From positions 992,001 through 1,056,000 of the forward strand of contig NZ_CP107532.1 of NCBI RefSeq assembly GCF_025813715.1: 64,000 bases of DNA. The letters run 5' to 3'. Of this stretch, positions 21,273 through 30,777 are shown one piece after another; position 1 is the first letter of the stretch, and each line of letters begins with the position of its first letter. This DNA is from Methylobacterium sp. FF17 (GTDB taxonomy: Bacteria; Pseudomonadota; Alphaproteobacteria; Rhizobiales; Beijerinckiaceae). The notes below the pieces were generated by a model. It worked only from the letters and a program-made list of their open reading frames with translations, had not been told where the DNA came from and searched no databases. A program made the translations under genes and the position numbers.

Positions 21273-21548
21273 TCACAAGGCGTCGCGCGCCACGAGCACG
21301 ATCGCGGCGGCATAGCCGGCGCGGCGCAGGTGGCGCAGGTCCGCGTGGCGGCGCTCGCAGGTGACCTTGAGGTAGCGGCCCTCCCCGCCGGGCAGGCCGG
21401 TGGCGGCGGCCACGGCCTGCCCGTGCATCAGGCATTCCATGGGCGTTCGGACCGGCGAGACGATGACGTCGAGGGCGGTATCGCGCGCGCAATCCTTGGC
21501 CATGAGGGTGGAGGCGCAGATGAGGGCGACGGACAGCAGTTCGGACAT
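21273..21548 (-). CDS. Hypothetical small exported protein
   Basis: A 91-aa protein with a short hydrophobic N-terminus (MSELLSVALICASTL), three further Cys and the stretch SPVRTPMECLMHGQ. I recall similar small proteins of unknown function in related methylotrophs. It may be periplasmic with disulfides. No function can be given. Confidence 0.55.
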   Translation of the reverse strand: MSELLSVALICASTLMAKDCARDTALDVIVSPVRTPMECLMHGQAVAAATGLPGGEGRYLKVTCERRHADLRHLRRAGYAAAIVLVARDAL

Positions 21549-21735
21549 GACGGATCCCGTGTTCGAGATGGCGAATCAGGTCCGCGGTGTGGCTCCGGCG
21601 TCCGAGCGGCCGCGTGATCGTTGTCCTGGTGTTTCCCCGTGGGTCTTGTCGTCGGGTGCATCGTGAGGGGCACCCCGGCCTGAGAATGCACGGGGTATGC
21701 CATCGTGGGCCGCCACGCGGGCGGCGGGACTGCCT

Positions 21736-21945
21736 TCAGCGCCGGGTCGGCAGCCAGTGCGGCTCCGGTGCGGAGCACGGCAGCAGGGCCGCCACGGCGT
21801 CGAGGTCGACGGCGAAATGCTCGGTCAGGAGGCGCCAGACATCCGTCCGGGAGCCGGCATGGTGGGTGAGTTGATCCACCGCATCGGCGAGGTGCCCGGG
21901 GTTCAGGAGCGTCGGGCGGGGCAGCAGCGTTTCGGCGTTCGGCAT
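21736..21945 (-). CDS. Hypothetical small protein
   Basis: A 69-aa frame, [15 protein letters not shown] to PHWLPTRR, of ordinary composition. It is not recognised. An upstream in-frame ATG at 21984 gives 82 aa; neither start has a strong ribosome site. The reading frame has local codon use like real genes here, but it could be spurious. Confidence 0.35.
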   Translation of the reverse strand: MPNAETLLPRPTLLNPGHLADAVDQLTHHAGSRTDVWRLLTEHFAVDLDAVAALLPCSAPEPHWLPTRR

Positions 21946-22118
21946 GGCGCGGGATTCCGTGGCGACGGTCCGATCATGGATCATCAACCTTAATGGGGTC
22001 CTACCCGGCGGTGCCGCGCGCGAATTCCCGCCTTCGCTGCTTCGCAGCATCGCATTGCTGCGCTAGAAGCCCTGCGTCGCGCGCCGTACCCGATGCGCCA
22101 TCGAGGACCAGACCCACG

Positions 22119-23015
22119 ATGAAAGACCCGCTGCCCAACGTCCATGTGCGCGCCGAAGTGCTGGTCCAGGCCCTGCCGCACATGCAGCGCTACGACCAGG
22201 AGATCGTGGTCATCAAGTATGGCGGCCACGCCATGGGCGACCGCGCGGCGGCCGAGGACTTCGCCGAGGACATCGTGCTCCTCGAGCAATCCGGCCTGAA
22301 GCCGATCGTCGTGCATGGCGGCGGCCCACAGATCGGACGGATGCTCGGGCGGCTCGGCATCGAATCCGAGTTCCGCGGGGGCCTGCGCGTCACCGACGAG
22401 GCCACCGTCGAGGTGGTCGAGATGGTGCTCGCCGGATCCATCAACAAGCAGATCGTCGGCTGGATCTCGGCCGAGGGCGGGCGCGCCATCGGCCTGTGCG
22501 GCAAGGACGGGAACATGGTGCGGGCCCGTAAGGCGACGCGCACGATCATCGACCCCGAGAGCCAGACCGAGCAGGAAGTCGACCTCGGCCTCGTCGGCGA
22601 GCCGGACCATGTCGAGCGCGGCGTGCTCGACGCGGTGCTGAAGGCCGAGCTGATCCCGGTCCTGGCCCCCGTGGCCTTCGGCGCCGACGGACAGACCTAC
22701 AATGTCAACGCCGACACCTTCGCGGGCGCCATCGCGGGGGCGCTGCGGGCCAAGCGCCTGCTGCTCCTCACCGACGTGCCGGGGGTCCTCGACAAGGACA
22801 AGAAGCTGATCCCGGAATTGTCCATCGACGATTGCCGCCGCCTCATCGCCGACGGCACCATCACGGGCGGGATGATCCCGAAGGTCGAGACCTGCATCTA
22901 CGCCCTGGAGCAGGGCGTCGAGGCGGTGGTCATCCTCGACGGCAAGGTCAGCCACGCGGTGCTGCTCGAACTCTTCACCGATTACGGTGCCGGCACCCTG
23001 ATCCGCCGGAGCTGA
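22119..23015 (+). CDS. argB: Acetylglutamate kinase
   Basis: The second enzyme of arginine synthesis; phosphorylates N-acetylglutamate. The 298-aa protein has the amino-acid kinase motifs [21 protein letters not shown] and the nucleotide-binding [14 protein letters not shown], with the C-terminal [10 protein letters not shown]. It starts at ATG 22119. In many Hyphomicrobiales argB lies right after engB; the intervening block here is unusual. A hairpin at 23024-23050 ends it and the convergent siaA. Confidence 0.96.
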   Translation: MKDPLPNVHVRAEVLVQALPHMQRYDQEIVVIKYGGHAMGDRAAAEDFAEDIVLLEQSGLKPIVVHGGGPQIGRMLGRLGIESEFRGGLRVTDEATVEVVEMVLAGSINKQIVGWISAEGGRAIGLCGKDGNMVRARKATRTIIDPESQTEQEVDLGLVGEPDHVERGVLDAVLKAELIPVLAPVAFGADGQTYNVNADTFAGAIAGALRAKRLLLLTDVPGVLDKDKKLIPELSIDDCRRLIADGTITGGMIPKVETCIYALEQGVEAVVILDGKVSHAVLLELFTDYGAGTLIRRS

Positions 23016-23023
23016 TCCGGCCG

Positions 23024-23050
23024 TGCCCCGCGCTCATGCGGCGCGGGGCA
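23024..23050. terminator. Bidirectional terminator between argB and siaA
   Basis: A perfect 10-bp stem (TGCCCCGCGC / GCGCGGGGCA) with a 7-base loop. It covers the stop codon of siaA, so it can act on both convergent transcripts. No T-run is present. Confidence 0.5.
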
Positions 23051-24716
23051 TCCGATCCCGGCGTGGCCGGAACGCCACGAGGGTCATGTCGTCCCGGCGG
23101 GGTTCGCCGGACCGGTAATCGGCCAGGGCCGCGTCGAGCCGCGCCACCTGCTCGGACAGGGGTGCGTCGGGACCGTCGCCGAGGATATCGGTGACGCCGC
23201 GATGGCCCAGCAGCCGGCGGCTGGGACCGGTTCCCCCCATCTGGTCGGTGATGCCGTCCGTCATCAGGTAGAAGCTCTGACCGGGCGCCACGCGCAGAAT
23301 GGTCTCGTCGGCCGCCATCCGCTCGCCCGGGCGCTGCGGATAGCCGAGGCCGCGCCTGCCCCCCCGGATGCGGGTCACGTCAGCGCCGTCGAGGATCGTC
23401 AGCGCGGTTCCGGCCCCGGCGAAGCGAAGCTCCGCACGGGCCGGATCCCACACGCAGATCCCGCAATCGAGACCGTCGTCGGATTCCGAGCCGCGACCGT
23501 CCTGGCGCAGCTGCGTCCGCACCATGCCGTCGAGGGCCGTCAGGATGGCGACCGGGTCGCGCAGGGCCCGCTCGTGCAGCAGGCGGTCGAGGGCGGTGGC
23601 GACGATGAGCGTGAGGAAGGCCCCCGGAACGCCGTGGCCGGTGCAATCGGCCACCACGAGGATGCCGAGCCCGTCGACCTCCTCCAGCCAGAAATAATCG
23701 CCGCCGACGAGATGGAGCGGCTCGTACAGGACGGCGACCTCGAGGCCGGTGCCGTCCAGCGCCGTCCGTTCGGGCAGCACCGAACTCTGGATGCGCCGGG
23801 CGTAGCCGATGCTCTCCATGACGAGGCGGTTGGCCTCCGCGAGCTTGCCGTGCGCCTGTTCCAGCTGCTGGAGGAGCTGCTTGGCCTCGTCGCCGGAGCG
23901 CAGGCCCTCCACCATGCGGTTGAAGGCCTGCGAGATCACGTCGATCTCGTTGCTGGGCCGATACGCCCCGTCGAGCTCCACCGGGACCCAGCGCTTGTGC
24001 TCGACCGCGCGCATGGCGACGAGCAGGCGCTTCAGGGGGGCGAGGACGTGACGGCGCACGTTGGCGTGGAGCGTCAGCACGAAGGCGAGCATCAGGACCA
24101 GGCTGGTGCCCAGCGCGAGCAGCGCCTGTTTCTCGGCGTTGCCGCGCAGATCCTCGGCGGAGATCGAGAGCGTGAGGTGGCCGAGCGGCGCGGAGCCGGG
24201 GGCGGCGACGAGGTCGGCGCCAGCCGTGATGCGCTCGAACGCGCGGCCGTGCCGGGCTTCGCCGAGGGAGACCAGGACCGCTCCGTCGGCATCCCGCAGG
24301 GTCGCCGCCCGCAAGGCGCGGTCGAGGGTCAGGGCCTCCATCTGCCGACGGTAGACCTCCGGGCTCGCGGTCCAGTCCGGCCGGGCGATGGCCTTGGCCG
24401 TGAGGGCGGCCATGAGGTTCGCCCGCTCGGTGTAGAGGTGGAACTGGTCGCGGTAGTTGACCCAGGCGATGCCGATCTGGGTCACCAGCACGACCACGGC
24501 GATGACGGGGTAGATCCGCAGGAACAGGGTGTGGGCGAGGGTGTCGAGGTCGCGCCCGCGCGCCGCGCCGCGCAGGGCGCCCGGCCGGGCGGTGCCGGGC
24601 TCGGCGGTGGGCACGTCGACGAAGCCCGCCGCGTCCAGGAAGTCGCTGCTCCGGCGCGGCCCAGCCCCACGCAGGGAGCCGCCGCGCATCGGTGGGGGGG
24701 ACGCCTCGGCGCTCAC
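23034..24716 (-). CDS. siaA: Membrane PP2C-type serine phosphatase, SiaA-like
   Basis: A 560-aa sensor phosphatase. It has a membrane helix at about residues 66-88, a periplasmic domain of about 110 residues, a second helix (199-218), a HAMP region to about 275 and a SpoIIE/PP2C domain with metal-binding motifs VGGDYFW, VADCTGHGVPG, LMTDG and RRDDMT. In Pseudomonas aeruginosa SiaA dephosphorylates SiaC, switching on the cyclase SiaD. The GTG start overlaps the siaD stop by 4 bases. It is the last of four genes: siaB, siaC, siaD, siaA. Confidence 0.85.
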   Translation of the reverse strand: MSAEASPPPMRGGSLRGAGPRRSSDFLDAAGFVDVPTAEPGTARPGALRGAARGRDLDTLAHTLFLRIYPVIAVVVLVTQIGIAWVNYRDQFHLYTERANLMAALTAKAIARPDWTASPEVYRRQMEALTLDRALRAATLRDADGAVLVSLGEARHGRAFERITAGADLVAAPGSAPLGHLTLSISAEDLRGNAEKQALLALGTSLVLMLAFVLTLHANVRRHVLAPLKRLLVAMRAVEHKRWVPVELDGAYRPSNEIDVISQAFNRMVEGLRSGDEAKQLLQQLEQAHGKLAEANRLVMESIGYARRIQSSVLPERTALDGTGLEVAVLYEPLHLVGGDYFWLEEVDGLGILVVADCTGHGVPGAFLTLIVATALDRLLHERALRDPVAILTALDGMVRTQLRQDGRGSESDDGLDCGICVWDPARAELRFAGAGTALTILDGADVTRIRGGRRGLGYPQRPGERMAADETILRVAPGQSFYLMTDGITDQMGGTGPSRRLLGHRGVTDILGDGPDAPLSEQVARLDAALADYRSGEPRRDDMTLVAFRPRRDRMPRAA

Positions 24717-25570
24717 GGGTGCGCGCTCTGCGACGGGGCGCCGTCGGGTTCGAGCCCGACGCGGTTGCGCCCCTCGCGCTTGGCCGCGTAGAGCGCCGCA
24801 TCGGCCCGCTGCATCGCGCTCTCCAGGCTCTCGCCCCGCCAGGCTTGCGCGGCACCGATGCTCACCGTGATGGTCACCCCCGCCTCCACCCCCGGCACCG
24901 GGGTCGCGGCGACCGCCTCGCGCAGGCGCTCGGCGAAGGCGTAGCCCGCCTCCAGGGTGGTATCCGGCAGCACGACGGCGAATTCCTCGCCGCCCGTCCG
25001 GCCGATGACATCGAGGGTGCGCAGGTTGGCCCGGCAGGTCGCCACGAATGCCACCAGGGCCGCGTCGCCGGCCGCATGGCCGAAACTGTCGTTCAGGAGC
25101 TTGAAGCGGTCGAGGTCGAGCATGAGGATGCAGACCGGGGCGCCGGCGCGCTCGTGGCGCAGCCATTCCCGAGCGGCGATCTCCATGAAGCGGCGCCGTG
25201 CCAGGGCGCCCGTGAGGTCGTCCGTATCCGCGAGGCTGCGCAGTTCGGCCTCGAGCCGGGTCCGGTGCTCGATCTCGCTCGACAGGGCCGCGTTCAGGAC
25301 CTGGAGGTCGCGGCGCTGCTCGGCCAGGGCCTGGTTGGCCTTCTGCAGGTCGAGCTGCATGCGGTCGCTCAGGCGCACCAGGCGGCGCTGCTCGCGGTAC
25401 CCCCGGCGATAGGCATCGGCGAGGGCCTTCACGCCCCCGGCCACGTCGGTGAGGCCGGCCAGCATGGCCTCCGAGCGGGTCAGCACCGCCTCCTCGGCAT
25501 CGTAGAGGCTGAAGGTGTCCTCCGGCTTGGCGGGCGGCGCCCCGTCCACGGCCCTCACGGCGCGCGTCAT
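24713..25570 (-). CDS. siaD: Diguanylate cyclase, SiaD-like
   Basis: A 285-aa soluble protein: a coiled-coil region (about residues 55-115) and a GGDEF domain with the active motif GGEEF at 193-197. An inhibition-site RTLD lies five residues before it, so product feedback is likely. It should make c-di-GMP. In the Pseudomonas Sia system the cyclase is activated by unphosphorylated SiaC. Four-base overlaps with siaC upstream and siaA downstream show tight translational coupling. Confidence 0.87.
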   Translation of the reverse strand: MTRAVRAVDGAPPAKPEDTFSLYDAEEAVLTRSEAMLAGLTDVAGGVKALADAYRRGYREQRRLVRLSDRMQLDLQKANQALAEQRRDLQVLNAALSSEIEHRTRLEAELRSLADTDDLTGALARRRFMEIAAREWLRHERAGAPVCILMLDLDRFKLLNDSFGHAAGDAALVAFVATCRANLRTLDVIGRTGGEEFAVVLPDTTLEAGYAFAERLREAVAATPVPGVEAGVTITVSIGAAQAWRGESLESAMQRADAALYAAKREGRNRVGLEPDGAPSQSAHP

Positions 25571-25956
25571 GCCCCGGCCTCCCTCACCATCTCGAAGCGC
25601 GCATGCGCGAAGTCGGCGGCGAAATCCTCGCCCGCTTCCTCGATGGTCTCGTCGCCCTCGGCGAACAGCCAGCGCACGGTCACGGCGCGGCCCTCCTCGG
25701 CGGCATCCTCGAGGGGCATGAACAGGTTCATCAGCGCCTTGGCGCTGGAGGAATTGAAGTAGGCGAGCCCGACCTCGAAGACGATCGGCGTCTTCGAGCC
25801 CGCCGTGAGGTGGGCGCGCAGAGCCTGCAGGAGCGGGCCGAAGAAGGCGGCGGCGTCCTCAGGGTAGGATTCACCGCGCAACGACAGGTGACCGCTGGAG
25901 AAGTCGAAGTCGACCTCCGGCGAACGGTCCGTGGCGGCGAGCTGGATTCGGTCCAT
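25567..25956 (-). CDS. siaC: SiaC-family regulatory phosphoprotein (DUF1987)
   Basis: A 129-aa STAS-like protein that is the phospho-switch of the Sia pathway. The diagnostic region reads LAYFNSSSAKALMNLF. Ser69 sits where Pseudomonas SiaC has the phosphorylated Thr68 (family knowledge, aligned by eye). Unphosphorylated SiaC binds and activates the cyclase. It lies 14 bases after siaB and overlaps siaD by 4 bases. Confidence 0.87.
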   Translation of the reverse strand: MDRIQLAATDRSPEVDFDFSSGHLSLRGESYPEDAAAFFGPLLQALRAHLTAGSKTPIVFEVGLAYFNSSSAKALMNLFMPLEDAAEEGRAVTVRWLFAEGDETIEEAGEDFAADFAHARFEMVREAGA

Positions 25957-25970
25957 CGTGGGCGGGCTCG

Positions 25971-26561
25971 TCAGATATAGGCTTTGAGGCAGAAGAAGCT
26001 ACGCCGCGTACCCAACGGCTGGAAGCCGTACTCCACCGGAGCGCTCGACCGCCGCGCGATCTCAATGAGTCCGATGCTACCCCCGAGGCTACCTTCGTCC
26101 GGGGGCTGACGCAGCTTCTCGCGGTAGAAAGCCTTCAGTTCGTCACTGTTCAGGCTGGCGATGTGATCGAGGCGAGCCCGCAGGGCCGGCACCTCGTCGT
26201 CCGGCAGTTCGTTGCCGCACAGGACGTAGAAGCGGGACGCCTCCATGCCGACGACGATCACGCCGTTGCTGATCAGTCCAGGCCCGGCCGGCTTCGTCAC
26301 CTTGTCGGCGGAGTAGCGGATCACGTTCTGCGCCTGCTCGACGAAGATCGCGAACACGCGGTTGGCCACGGCGGCGTCGGTCTCGCCCTGGTTCATGCGC
26401 AGCTTCAGCACTTCGCCGAGCGAGAACAAGACGTTCTCGGAAATATCCCCGCCGAAGGACAGGATCACACCCTGACGCCTGGACGCGTCGAAGAAGTTCA
26501 TGAAATCGCGAGCGAGCAAAGCACTCTTTCCCGGCAAACGAGATCGACGGCCAGCATCCAC
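25971..26561 (-). CDS. siaB: SiaB-family protein kinase
   Basis: A 196-aa protein of the SiaB family (DUF6272), a small GHKL-like kinase that phosphorylates SiaC. The visible parts are GVILSFGGDISENVLFSLGE, an N-box-like FVEQAQNVIRYSA, and SLGGSIGLIEIARR near the C-terminus. The start is uncertain: GTG 26561 (used) or ATG 26501 (MNFFDASRR); neither has a clear ribosome site. It is the first gene of the Sia operon, and the AT-rich region at about 26590-26720 is the likely promoter. Confidence 0.82.
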   Translation of the reverse strand: MDAGRRSRLPGKSALLARDFMNFFDASRRQGVILSFGGDISENVLFSLGEVLKLRMNQGETDAAVANRVFAIFVEQAQNVIRYSADKVTKPAGPGLISNGVIVVGMEASRFYVLCGNELPDDEVPALRARLDHIASLNSDELKAFYREKLRQPPDEGSLGGSIGLIEIARRSSAPVEYGFQPLGTRRSFFCLKAYI

Positions 26562-26843
26562 GTTGCGCCAGCCCAGTACCGATGACTAGCAGCGCATGCG
26601 TATATGCCGCGTTAAAGTGGCGCAAGGACGCACGTGACCGCGATGCTGCAGCACGCGCGCAACACATCGCAAGTCATGCACCGAACAACGATTAATTTTC
26701 CAGCGATTTGCCTCTTCAACGATCAAACAACGGGTCGTGAGGCCGGATCAGACCGGTCCATCCCGGCAGGCCGGGACGGTTTCGGGTCGCGCCCTCGCCC
26801 AGGTGCTTGCCGGATGCCCACGGCCATGCTCTGAAAAGCGTCC

Positions 26844-27656
26844 GTGCAACGCTTCCCTTCGCGGGGACCGGCCCCCATCTCGAACGGCCGGGCTTCGCGA
26901 GCCCACCCAGAACCGTGTCCAGACGCCTTGTTCCTTCCCGGCGAGAGCCACTTCACCACCGCCCAATCCCGCGGCTTTCGCCACGTCGACACCTGGGTGT
27001 TCGACCTCGACAACACGCTCTATCCGAGCGACGCCCGGGTCTGGCCCCAGGTGGACGAGCGCATCACGCTCTACGTCATGCGGCTCTACGGGCTGGATGG
27101 GCTCTCCGCCCGCGCCCTGCAGAAGTATTTCTACCATCGCTACGGCACGACCCTGAAAGCGCTGATGGTCGAGTCGGCGATCGACCCGCACGACTTCCTC
27201 GACTTCGCCCACGACATCGACCACTCGACGATCCGCCTCGATCCGGCGCTCGGCGATGCCATCCAGCGCCTGCCGGGGCGCAAGCTGATCCTCACGAACG
27301 GATCCCGGCGGCACGCGGAGAACGTGGCGGCCAAGCTCGGCATCCTCGATCACTTCGAGGACGTGTTCGACATCGCCGACGCCGATTTCGTGCCCAAGCC
27401 CGAGCGCTCCACCTACGAGCGCTTCCTCGCGCGGCACGGTGTCGACCCGCGCCGGGCCGCCCTCTTCGAGGACATCGCCCGCAACCTCGTGGTGCCGCAC
27501 GACATCGGCATGTCCACCGTGCTGGTGGTACCCCCGACCCTCGACCCCTTCCGCGAAGCCTTCGAGCAGGAAGCCGTGCGCGAGCCGCATATCGACCACA
27601 TCACCAGCGATCTGGCCGGCTTCCTGGAGCAGCGCGTGCTGCCGGACTGCGCATGA
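26844..27656 (+). CDS. Pyrimidine 5'-nucleotidase (HAD family)
   Basis: A haloacid-dehalogenase-type phosphatase of the Sdt1/PHM8-like pyrimidine 5'-nucleotidase group. The motifs are DLDNTLYP (motif I with the nucleophile Asp), LTNGS (motif II), a Lys in FVPKPER (motif III) and FEDIARNL (motif IV). As drawn the protein is 270 aa. About 45 N-terminal residues precede the conserved core and lack homology, so translation may begin at a TTG near 26928. The stop overlaps the next gene by 4 bases. Confidence 0.82.
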   Translation: MQRFPSRGPAPISNGRASRAHPEPCPDALFLPGESHFTTAQSRGFRHVDTWVFDLDNTLYPSDARVWPQVDERITLYVMRLYGLDGLSARALQKYFYHRYGTTLKALMVESAIDPHDFLDFAHDIDHSTIRLDPALGDAIQRLPGRKLILTNGSRRHAENVAAKLGILDHFEDVFDIADADFVPKPERSTYERFLARHGVDPRRAALFEDIARNLVVPHDIGMSTVLVVPPTLDPFREAFEQEAVREPHIDHITSDLAGFLEQRVLPDCA

Positions 27657-28075
27657 ACGCCGGCGCCGAGACGGACTGGGCGCGCACGCGGGCGCCGGAC
27701 CTCGCAGCCTTCGAGGACCTGGCGCACGCCGCCTTCGCCAATCTCCCCCTGACCTTTCGGACGCTCTGCGCCGGGGTGGTCATCCACGTCGAGGATTTCC
27801 CCGACGACGAGACCCTGTCCGAGATGGACTGCGAGAGCGAGTTCGACCTGCTCGGCCTGTTTCGCGGCATCGGCCTCGCGCAGGGCGGCGGGGTCGCGAC
27901 CGGGCAGATGCCGAACCAGGTCTGGCTCTACCGGCGCCCCCTGCTCGATTACTGGGCCGAGCACGACGAGACCCTCGGGCATCTCGTCACCCACGTCCTC
28001 GTGCACGAGATCGGCCACCATTTCGGGCTGTCCGACGACGACATGCAGGCCATCGAGGCGGCGGCCGACGCCTGA
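27653..28075 (+). CDS. Metallopeptidase family protein (zincin-like)
   Basis: A 140-aa protein with a C-terminal HExxH motif, LVHEIGHHFGL, in the pattern of the small zincin-like DUF1025 family found in alphaproteobacteria and actinobacteria. The mid-part FDLLGLFRGIGLA and WLYRRPLLDYW fit that family. Zinc binding is likely; a protease substrate is not known. It is coupled to the nucleotidase gene by an ATGA overlap. Confidence 0.8.
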   Translation: MNAGAETDWARTRAPDLAAFEDLAHAAFANLPLTFRTLCAGVVIHVEDFPDDETLSEMDCESEFDLLGLFRGIGLAQGGGVATGQMPNQVWLYRRPLLDYWAEHDETLGHLVTHVLVHEIGHHFGLSDDDMQAIEAAADA

Positions 28076-28104
28076 GCCGGGGTCCGGTCGGACCCGGAAC
28101 CGGA

Positions 28105-29346
28105 TCAGGCCTCGCTGGCGGGCCGAAGCAGGCTGGCCTTGGGCCGGCGCGTGCGGAACTGGCCGCGCTCCACCGCGACGAAGACCAGCACGGCGAGCGC
28201 CAGGGTGGTGAGCCACCACATCACCATCATGCCCACACCGACGCAGGCGATGAGGAAGGCGGCCGCGAAGGCCGCCATGGCGCCGGGCACCAGCACCGAG
28301 ACCTCGCGCCCGGCCCGCAGGATCGCGGCCCGCAGCGCGAAGGCGGCGGCGAAGGCGCCCACGAGCCCGAGTTCGTACCAGAGTTCGAAGAGCAGCGTCC
28401 GCGGCGCATTCATCGGCAGCAGGCCGACGAAGCGGCCCCGCAGGGCCGTCTCGAACCCGTGCCCGGTGATGAGGCGCAGGGGCTCGGAGGTGACGATCGC
28501 CTGCCAGGCCTTCAGGCTGAGCACGCCCGGGGCGCGGCCGCCGAACAGCCAGGCTCCGATCGGACGGGCGATGAAGGGCAGGACCGGGCCGAGGATCAGC
28601 AGGGCCGCGGCGACGGAGGCCACGATGCGGGGCCCCAGGACCGGGCGGGCGGCGGTGAGCGCGAAGGCCAGCGCTCCGACCGCGAGGGCGACGAGGGTGG
28701 TCGGCCCCGGCGAGACGATGAGCGCCACCGAGACCAGCACCGCCAGCCCCAGCGCCTCCGCGTCGCGCGCGCGCGAGCGCAGCCAGGCCACGCCCGGCCA
28801 GACCAGCAGCACGAGCAGGATCAGGCCGCGGTCGAGGATGGAATCGTCGTCGCCCGGACGGGCCAGCCCCTTGCCGAACAGGCCCGTATCGAACAGGCCG
28901 AGGCCGATGGCGAAGATGGCGGCGGCGGCCAGCCCCACCGGCAGCAGGTAGAGGTTGGCCGAGCGCATGCGGTCCGGCAGGGCGAGGTAGCCCGCCATGG
29001 TCATGAGCAGCGTCGCCACGAGGTTGAGCAGGCGCTCGGTGGCGACATCGAGGAAAGGCGTCCAGACCAGCGAGAGCGCCGCCCAGAGGATGAACAGGCA
29101 CCCGGCCAGGAAGGCGGACGAGCGCAGGAGCCGGGTCGAGGCCGGGCGCACGGCCCGGGTCTTGCCGTCGATGATGCTGGCGAGCACCAGCAGCGCGATG
29201 GCGATGGGCGCCATCACCACCACGGCGCGGCGGGCATACTGGGCCGCCACCGGCATGATCACGAACAAGCCGAAGAAGCCGACGCGGCGCAGGAGCGCGG
29301 CGGCGTCATGGGCGGGATCGACGGAGGGATGAGGGACGCGCGCCAT
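28105..29346 (-). CDS. O-antigen ligase/polymerase-like membrane protein
   Basis: A 413-aa protein with about ten to twelve hydrophobic helices. A longer periplasmic loop near residues 255-300 holds LITGHGFETALRG, followed by the pattern LLFELWYELGLVG seen in the Wzy/WaaL glycan polymerase and ligase group. It probably joins or extends surface polysaccharide. No glycosyltransferases are adjacent. Function is inferred from topology and the loop motif only. Confidence 0.65.
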   Translation of the reverse strand: MARVPHPSVDPAHDAAALLRRVGFFGLFVIMPVAAQYARRAVVVMAPIAIALLVLASIIDGKTRAVRPASTRLLRSSAFLAGCLFILWAALSLVWTPFLDVATERLLNLVATLLMTMAGYLALPDRMRSANLYLLPVGLAAAAIFAIGLGLFDTGLFGKGLARPGDDDSILDRGLILLVLLVWPGVAWLRSRARDAEALGLAVLVSVALIVSPGPTTLVALAVGALAFALTAARPVLGPRIVASVAAALLILGPVLPFIARPIGAWLFGGRAPGVLSLKAWQAIVTSEPLRLITGHGFETALRGRFVGLLPMNAPRTLLFELWYELGLVGAFAAAFALRAAILRAGREVSVLVPGAMAAFAAAFLIACVGVGMMVMWWLTTLALAVLVFVAVERGQFRTRRPKASLLRPASEA

Positions 29347-29458
29347 ACGTTCGATCGAGGCCGTGAAACGGCGCCAGGATGGGCCCGCGCGCTACGCCCC
29401 AGTCCTAGTGGAGCCGCACCGGCCGTGCTGTAGACGCCGTGCAACAGTCGCGCGCCTG

Positions 29459-29731
29459 TCAGGGGTCGGCATGGAGCGCCGCCGCGACATCGGCCTGCGT
29501 GACCTCGGCGAGTGGGCGCGCCACCTTGAACGCCTGCGTCGGGCGCCCCGGCGCCATGACGAGGATCACCGTCTCCATGCCCGGGCAGGCGGGATCGGCG
29601 CAGACGATCTCGCTGACCTTGACGAGGACGCCCGTGTCGAAGCCGGCGAGCCGGCGGACCCAGGCGATGACCGCGTCGCGGGCGCCCTGGTCGACCGGGG
29701 GCCGGCGCGTACCGAAGCCGAACAGGGCCAT
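29459..29731 (-). CDS. Conserved hypothetical protein
   Basis: A 90-aa soluble protein, MALFGFGTRRPPVDQ, with a Cys-containing motif VCADPACPGMETVILVM and a C-terminal helix TQADVAAAL. I do not recognise a function. It follows the WD40 gene by 10 bases and is probably in the same transcript. The two Cys (CADPAC) could bind metal. Confidence 0.65.
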   Translation of the reverse strand: MALFGFGTRRPPVDQGARDAVIAWVRRLAGFDTGVLVKVSEIVCADPACPGMETVILVMAPGRPTQAFKVARPLAEVTQADVAAALHADP

Positions 29732-29741
29732 CGCGTCGGCC

Positions 29742-30743
29742 TCAGCCCGGCAGCGTGAGCAGGCCGGCCTGCCCGTCGGCACAGCCGAAGGCGAGGCGCG
29801 CGCCGCGCCCGTCCCAGGCCAGCGCCGAGATCGCGCTGCCCTTCACGGCGGGGCGCACCAGCAGTTCCGATGCATCGGAGAAGCGCACGAGCAGGATGCA
29901 GCCGTCCTCGTAGCCGATGGCGAGCACCAGGGCCTTGGGGTGGAAGGCGACGCGGGAGACGCGGGCCGGGCGCACCCCGCATTCACGCGGAGCCTTGCCG
30001 GTGGGGCCCTCCTTCGAATCGAAGGGCCAGACGATCGCGGCCTCGGCGCCGCTGGTGGCGAGCCAGTCGCCGTCGCCGGACCAGGAGATCGAGCGCACCT
30101 TGCCCGGATAGCCCGACATCCGCATGTGGCCGCGATCCGGCTGCAGGCGCCAGCCATGCAGGGAATTCTCCTGCATGGTCGTCACCACGAAGCGCCCGTC
30201 CGGCGACCAGGTCGCGTCGATGTGCGAGCCCTTCCACTCGATGAACTCGGGGGCGGTGTCGAGGTTCGGGTACCACAGCGTGGCGCCGTTGTAGTGCGCC
30301 ACCGCGAGACGGTAACCCTTCGGCGCGAAGGCGAGGCCCCGCGCCGTCGAGGGCGCCGCGAAGGTCTTCTCGCGCCCCTTCGCGTCCCGGGCGACGACGT
30401 TGCGGCCGGCCGCGTACGCGATCCCGCCCTCGGGATGCAGGGCCAATGCGTCGATCCAGGCGCCGTTCTTCGCGGCCGCCATCTCCAGGACCTCGCCCCG
30501 GGCGGAGGTCGCGACGACGCGGCCGTCGTCGCCGCCGGTGACGAGGCGACGCCCGTCCCCCGCCCCCACCAGGATACCCGCGTCGGGATGTGCGTCGACG
30601 CGCAGGGTCTCCGAGCCCGAGACGAGGAGGACGCCGCCATCCCCCAGGGCCAGGGCCAGGGTGTCCTTCAGCCAGACGGCCTGCGTGACGTGGGCGCCGG
30701 CCGCGACCGGCATGACGTGATCGAGGAGGGAGGGGGCGCTCAT
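29742..30743 (-). CDS. WD40 repeat protein
   Basis: A 333-aa protein made of WD40-like blades, with repeated patterns such as ALALHPEGGIAYAAG, ATWSPDGRFVVTT, SISWSGDGDWLATSG and RVAFHPKALVLAIG. It should form a beta-propeller for protein binding. There is no signal peptide, so it is cytoplasmic. It forms a pair with the small gene downstream. The partner is unknown. Confidence 0.8.
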   Translation of the reverse strand: MSAPSLLDHVMPVAAGAHVTQAVWLKDTLALALGDGGVLLVSGSETLRVDAHPDAGILVGAGDGRRLVTGGDDGRVVATSARGEVLEMAAAKNGAWIDALALHPEGGIAYAAGRNVVARDAKGREKTFAAPSTARGLAFAPKGYRLAVAHYNGATLWYPNLDTAPEFIEWKGSHIDATWSPDGRFVVTTMQENSLHGWRLQPDRGHMRMSGYPGKVRSISWSGDGDWLATSGAEAAIVWPFDSKEGPTGKAPRECGVRPARVSRVAFHPKALVLAIGYEDGCILLVRFSDASELLVRPAVKGSAISALAWDGRGARLAFGCADGQAGLLTLPG

Positions 30744-30777
30744 GCGAACGGGTCTCTCGAAGCGATGTCGGGCAGGC

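Noticed and set aside
24717..25166. N-terminal extension of siaA reaching into siaD.
   Set aside because: The extra part is the siaD coding region read in another frame. The GTG overlapping the siaD stop fits a coupled start.
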